Under the pieces are notes generated by a model. It worked only from the letters and a program-made list of their open reading frames with translations, ran no database searches and was not told the origin of the DNA. Shown piece after piece: positions 60,373-64,000 of a stretch of 64,000 bases of DNA. Both the position numbers and the translations under genes were made by a program. Position 1 is the first letter of the stretch; every line of letters starts with the position of its first letter. This DNA comes from CAWIVH01 sp963839475 (lineage in GTDB: Bacteria > Acidobacteriota > UBA6911): NCBI GenBank assembly GCA_963839475.1, contig CAWIVH010000015.1, positions 1-64,000 on the forward strand. Reading direction: 5' to 3'.

Positions 60373-61440
60373 ATGGACTCGAACACTCCTGACAAAATTG
60401 AACAGCACCGCTGCTTCTGGCGGGGCGAGGGCCCCTGCCTGATCCTAATTCCCACAGCTGATATGGAGCAGTACGATACCACGGGGTATCGGTCTCGCTT
60501 CGACGATCCGCAACTCATGTGGGAGTCGGAAATGCGCCGCGCGGAAGCCGTGCTCGGCTGGCCCACCGATGGAATCCCCACCGTCCGCCCGAACCTCGGG
60601 GTCGTCTTCATTCCTGCCATCGCTGGGCAGGATTATGCGATTCAGGAAGGACAGATGCCCTGGCCTGGGAAGCCGATGACTCGCGAGGCGATCCGGTCTG
60701 TGAGTGCCTTGAAAATCCAGGACACCAAGCCGGCACGGCTGGCCAAACAATTTTATGCCATTCACCGAAAATGCAGCAGCGATGAGATTGTCGCCTATCA
60801 TCCCGATACCCAGGGAGTATTCGACATTGCTCACATGCTCTACGGAACGGGACTTTTCTTCGCCTTTGCCGATGATCCCGCCTGGGCGGAAGAACTGATG
60901 GAAATTTCACTCGGCCTCTACCGGGACGTCACGCGGCAGCTGAAGGATTGGCTCGGCGAACCTCCCGCTGAAATGATCCACGGTCATGGCACGCCCCAGG
61001 GCGTCTATTTCCCTCATGCAGGAGTCAGGGTGAGCGAGGACACGGCCACCTTGCTGTCTCCAGCTATGATCCGAACGTGGATAATGCCTGCCATCGAGCA
61101 GGCGGTAAGGCCGTTCGACGGCGGATTCGTGCACTTTTGCGGCCGCCACCCGGCGCTTTATGAGGAGTTCTGTCGTTTAGAGAAGCTGCGGGCTATCGAC
61201 CTCGGCAACAGCGAAATGTACGATTGCCGCTGGCTGATGGAGCGATCCGCGGCCACGGGCACCGTGCTCTATAGTCGCATCGCCGCGCTCGATGGAGAGG
61301 ATTGGCGGACCTACCTCCGACGGCTTGCCGGGCTGGTGCGCGACACAGGCGCGCGACTTATTCTTCGCCCGGTGCTGTTTCCCCGAAGCCGTGAGGAATG
61401 TGCTGCGATGCGTGATATGTGGCATGCATGGACCTCATGA
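60373..61440 (+). CDS. Uroporphyrinogen-decarboxylase-like methyltransferase, copy 2
   Basis: A 355-residue cytosolic TIM-barrel of the URO-D/MtaA superfamily. It has the putative zinc segment VHFCGRHPALYEEF with His and Cys, preceded by HGHGTPQGVYFP and TLLSPAMIRTWIMPAIEQ, which correspond to the substrate-binding region of this superfamily. It is only distantly similar to copy 1 (39992): same place in the module, but not a recent duplicate like the PIG-L pair. It may be a methyltransferase for a methoxylated or N-methylated compound; no corrinoid protein gene is nearby, so this is weak. Start ATG 60373, no strong ribosome binding site seen. Confidence 0.72.
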   Translation: MDSNTPDKIEQHRCFWRGEGPCLILIPTADMEQYDTTGYRSRFDDPQLMWESEMRRAEAVLGWPTDGIPTVRPNLGVVFIPAIAGQDYAIQEGQMPWPGKPMTREAIRSVSALKIQDTKPARLAKQFYAIHRKCSSDEIVAYHPDTQGVFDIAHMLYGTGLFFAFADDPAWAEELMEISLGLYRDVTRQLKDWLGEPPAEMIHGHGTPQGVYFPHAGVRVSEDTATLLSPAMIRTWIMPAIEQAVRPFDGGFVHFCGRHPALYEEFCRLEKLRAIDLGNSEMYDCRWLMERSAATGTVLYSRIAALDGEDWRTYLRRLAGLVRDTGARLILRPVLFPRSREECAAMRDMWHAWTS

Positions 61441-62161
61441 CTACCGTATATCAACCAGGCAAATCCACCGGGCACTCCGGGTGGGTCGTCTCCTCAATAT
61501 GCCCGTATTGGAGACCAGCGCCCAGATCCCCGCAACTTTGTCTGCTCGCCGTGCGGAGGCCCGCTTGCGACTCCATAAGGCCTCCCCGGAAACTTGGCCT
61601 TCTCGGCCGATTAAGCTGCGAGGCTTTCAGCCTCAAAATCCACTAATACTGCGCAAATCCTGATTCCCTTTTTCTTGTATGAGAGGCTGCGGTTGTTTGT
61701 GGCATCGATTGAAGCTTGCGTAGTGCAGGGCCTACGGCCATCGCCCATTGGGAACGAATGGCCATACTAAAGACTTAATATGAATAACTCCATTTTGACC
61801 GCTGAATGACAGTTAAATAATTTTCCATTAAAGTATAGGATGGCAGTTATGGCCATCCTGCAGATATTTTCTCCATTTGATAAAATATAGATTATACTGG
61901 GGCATCTCACTGTGCCTTGATTCAAGGGTTGTTGATTCGGCGTGTGGGGACCTTCGGAGATTTCTGAACACGCCAGCACTTATTAAATAGATGGTCATGC
62001 GACAGGAAGTAGTTGGCGGCTGGCCCCTCATGTGCGCAGCTCGTATTTCGCTGGCCTCACAATCCGCCATTGAACATCCGTGCAATCGCTCGAAGGTCCG
62101 CACACTTTGAATTGGAGTTTCCGCAACACCACATGCGTGGGATTTTCATAGGAGTCACAAC
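61441..62161. other. Receptor 3 leader region, no gene
   Basis: This 721-bp region is AT-rich between 61770 and 61910. It contains the dyad GGATGGC-AGTTATG-GCCATCC at 61838-61858, which could be an operator or hairpin upstream of receptor 3. No coding frame resembles a known family. Confidence 0.4.
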
Positions 62162-64000
62162 ATGAACCGAATGAGATGCGCTCAAATCTCGGGTCTGTTC
62201 GGCCTGGTGCTCATGGCGTTTGCTATGGCGGGCTACGCTCAGGTCACGACGGCGACAATCGAAGGGACCGTTCTCGATCCCAGCGGTGCCATTATTCCGG
62301 GTGCGACGGTTACCGTTGCCAGTGAAGGCACTGTTATGAAGCGAACCGAACTTACGAACAGTCGCGGCGAGTTCACGTTCACATTCTTGCCGCCTGGAGC
62401 CTACACCATCACCGTTGAGGTTAGCGGATTTAAATCTTACCGTCAGACCGGCCTGGAATTGATCGCCGGACAGAACATCAGGCGAGACTGCAAGCTCGAG
62501 GTGGGCGCTGCGGGTGAGCAGGTGACAGTGGTCTCCGAAGCTCCCCTAGTGAACACAGTCAGTGCCGAGCAGGACGTGAATCTGACCGAGACTGCCGTCC
62601 GAGAGCTGCCTTTGGCGAGGCGCGATATCAGGAACATTCTCAACCTCGGAACAGGCATCACGGCACAGACGGACGTGGGAGTTTCCATGAACGGGCTCCC
62701 GCCCCGAGGCTTTCTGTTCACGATCGACGGCATCAATGCCGCCGGAAACTCGGAGCTTCGGTCGCTGGGCCAGTACCAGGATTTCAACATCATTAAGGGC
62801 GTCAGCATTGAGGCTGTTGAGCAGGTGCAGGTGGCCAGGGGTCTTTTTTCGGCAGACGTAGCGAACACGGTGGGCGGGAACGTGAACCTACTGACCAAAA
62901 AAGGTTCCAATGAATACCATGGCAGCCTGTTTGAGAATTACCAGGCCGGAGGCCTCAATGCGCGTAACCAGTTCGCCACGACGCCGGAATCTCTGGTCTT
63001 TCATCAGTTCGGCGGATCGATCGGAGGCCCGATCAAGAAGGACAAAATGTTTTTCTTCGGCGCTTATGAGGGCTACCGCTTGACGGCTCAGCGGGCGCTC
63101 ACGGGTTATATGCCGACCCAGGAATATCGGACCTTGGTCACTGCGGCCAACCCGGTTATGCAGCAGGGATTCGCCTATCTCCCACTTCCCACGGATCCTT
63201 ACGCACCGGGATCGCAGGTGGGATTTTACCGCGGGCGTGGCGCCGCCAAACAGTCCGAAAACCATGCGACGGCTCGCTGGGACTGGAACGTTACGCAAAC
63301 CAATCTCCTGTCGGCGCGATACAAGCGCGGTCGTCCGGATGTGTTGACTCCGAACGTTGTCCCGGACAATCCCCAGACCCAGGTCGGGATGGACGAGAGT
63401 ATCGTCGGAAGCTTCATCCACGTCTCGCCAGCCTGGAGCTCGGAAACCAGAGGCGGCTACAATCGTGACGACATGACCCGCCAAAACAATTTCTATGATC
63501 TCAACGTCGTACGTTTCGCCGCTCCCAGTATCAGCATGGGAAGCGGAGAAATCCTGGCGATGTCAGGTTCCACCTCGACGATTGACCAGAATTTCGCGAT
63601 GATGCGAGGCCGGCACTCACTCAAGTTCGGGGGCACCTTCCAGCTCCTGTTTTCCCGCCGCTTCGCCGAATCTACGCCCAACTATTCCTATCAGACGTAT
63701 GCGGACATGGTTGCTGCCAGTCCTTACACAGCTGAGTATCGATTCGCCGTGAACTGGTTTCAGATGCATACCTGGCAGCTTGGCGGCTACATCCAGGACG
63801 ATATGAAAATCAACCGTAATCTGACGCTAAATCTTGGGTTGCGCTATGACTACTGGTCGGTGCCGAAGGAGAGGGATGATCGCATTTTCAACCACGCATA
63901 TCCCGGCGGACCGTTTCTACCGCCGGACCAGATCTGGGTTGCCCAGTACAAGAATTTTTCTCCCCGTTTTGGGCTGGCCTGGAGGCTCGATGAAAATGGC
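62162..64000 (+). CDS. Oar-type TonB-dependent receptor 3 (3' end outside window)
   Basis: 613 residues are visible. Signal peptide (SGLFGLVLMAFAMAGYAQ), CarboxypepD_reg-like domain (TVLDPSGAIIPGATVTVAS ... YTITVEVSGFKSY), plug (RELPLARRDIRNILNLG, FTIDGINAAGN, LLTKKGSNEYHGSLFEN) and the first barrel strands up to RFGLAWRLDENG. The frame is open to the window edge. ATG 62162 has TAGGAGTC eight bases upstream. Its plug has lost much of the usual ISGARG spacing (VSMNGLPPRGFLFTIDG), so the ligand may be different from those of receptors 1 and 2. It lies after the PIG-L/URO-D pair and may import the ligand for that module. Confidence 0.92.
   Translation, partial: MNRMRCAQISGLFGLVLMAFAMAGYAQVTTATIEGTVLDPSGAIIPGATVTVASEGTVMKRTELTNSRGEFTFTFLPPGAYTITVEVSGFKSYRQTGLELIAGQNIRRDCKLEVGAAGEQVTVVSEAPLVNTVSAEQDVNLTETAVRELPLARRDIRNILNLGTGITAQTDVGVSMNGLPPRGFLFTIDGINAAGNSELRSLGQYQDFNIIKGVSIEAVEQVQVARGLFSADVANTVGGNVNLLTKKGSNEYHGSLFENYQAGGLNARNQFATTPESLVFHQFGGSIGGPIKKDKMFFFGAYEGYRLTAQRALTGYMPTQEYRTLVTAANPVMQQGFAYLPLPTDPYAPGSQVGFYRGRGAAKQSENHATARWDWNVTQTNLLSARYKRGRPDVLTPNVVPDNPQTQVGMDESIVGSFIHVSPAWSSETRGGYNRDDMTRQNNFYDLNVVRFAAPSISMGSGEILAMSGSTSTIDQNFAMMRGRHSLKFGGTFQLLFSRRFAESTPNYSYQTYADMVAASPYTAEYRFAVNWFQMHTWQLGGYIQDDMKINRNLTLNLGLRYDYWSVPKERDDRIFNHAYPGGPFLPPDQIWVAQYKNFSPRFGLAWRLDENG

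Noticed and set aside
1..64000. CRISPR arrays, rRNA genes, intact insertion sequences
   Set aside because: No regularly spaced repeats, rRNA sequence or transposase gene was seen on either strand.

Overview
The window looks like an Acidobacteriota chromosome or metagenome-assembled contig. I infer this from three family signatures rather than any marker gene. There is a Ser/Thr kinase with the typical N-terminal extension and C-terminal PD40/TolB-like propeller. There are three giant Oar-type TonB-dependent receptors with a CarboxypepD_reg-like plug extension. Secreted hydrolase paralogs are abundant. No rRNA, intact tRNA or CRISPR array is present.

Left part (1-16.9 kb): an accessory, island-like region. 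It holds a possible degenerate tyrosine-recombinase start at the window edge, a CBS protein and a CtpF-like P-type ATPase. It also holds two intact HigB/HigA toxin-antitoxin pairs, one ruined pair, a decayed sulfatase operon and a receptor kinase. Two identical 60-bp copies of the 3' half of a class II tRNA-Leu(CAA) lie in the same orientation 10.3 kb apart (6501 and 16798). Neither has a 5' half, so they look like stacked att scars of elements integrated one after another at a tRNA-Leu gene outside the window.

Middle (17.3-38.8 kb): a purple-acid-phosphatase-like enzyme on +, then about 20 kb all on the minus strand. This holds five ceramidase-fold secreted proteins, a DegT aminotransferase, an Oar-type receptor and a TPR membrane protein. 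Among them sits an acyl-CoA block: thiolase, frameshifted MFS transporter, class III CoA-transferase and a fused enoyl-CoA hydratase/3-hydroxyacyl-CoA dehydrogenase. Four of the five ceramidase-fold proteins have Asn where neutral ceramidases have the nucleophilic Ser (GD[IV]NP instead of GDxSPN). The fifth has lost the motif.

Right part (39-64 kb): modules that have been shuffled and duplicated. PIG-L deacetylase followed by a URO-D-like protein occurs twice (39.2 and 59.5 kb). A third PIG-L copy (49.5 kb) is a chimeric pseudogene made of the 5' end of one copy and the 3' end of the other. A tight minus-strand operon (46.97 to 41.16 kb) encodes a thioredoxin-fold/sialidase-like fusion, KdsB, an unknown protein, a frameshifted MFS transporter and a neuraminate-lyase/DHDPS-type aldolase. 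A second operon (57.2 to 50.5 kb) encodes an Oar-type receptor, a Tat-exported DHDPS-family protein and two tandem BNR/sialidase-like proteins. A third Oar-type receptor runs off the right edge.

Taken together, the 17-64 kb part reads as an outer-membrane and periplasmic scavenging locus for amide- and acyl-substituted glycoconjugates, possibly containing 2-keto-3-deoxy sugar acids: receptor capture, extracytoplasmic hydrolysis, MFS import, aldol cleavage, deacetylation and acyl-CoA degradation. The substrate is inference. Altered active-site residues in the ceramidase-, sialidase- and DHDPS-like proteins argue against simply copying the family names.
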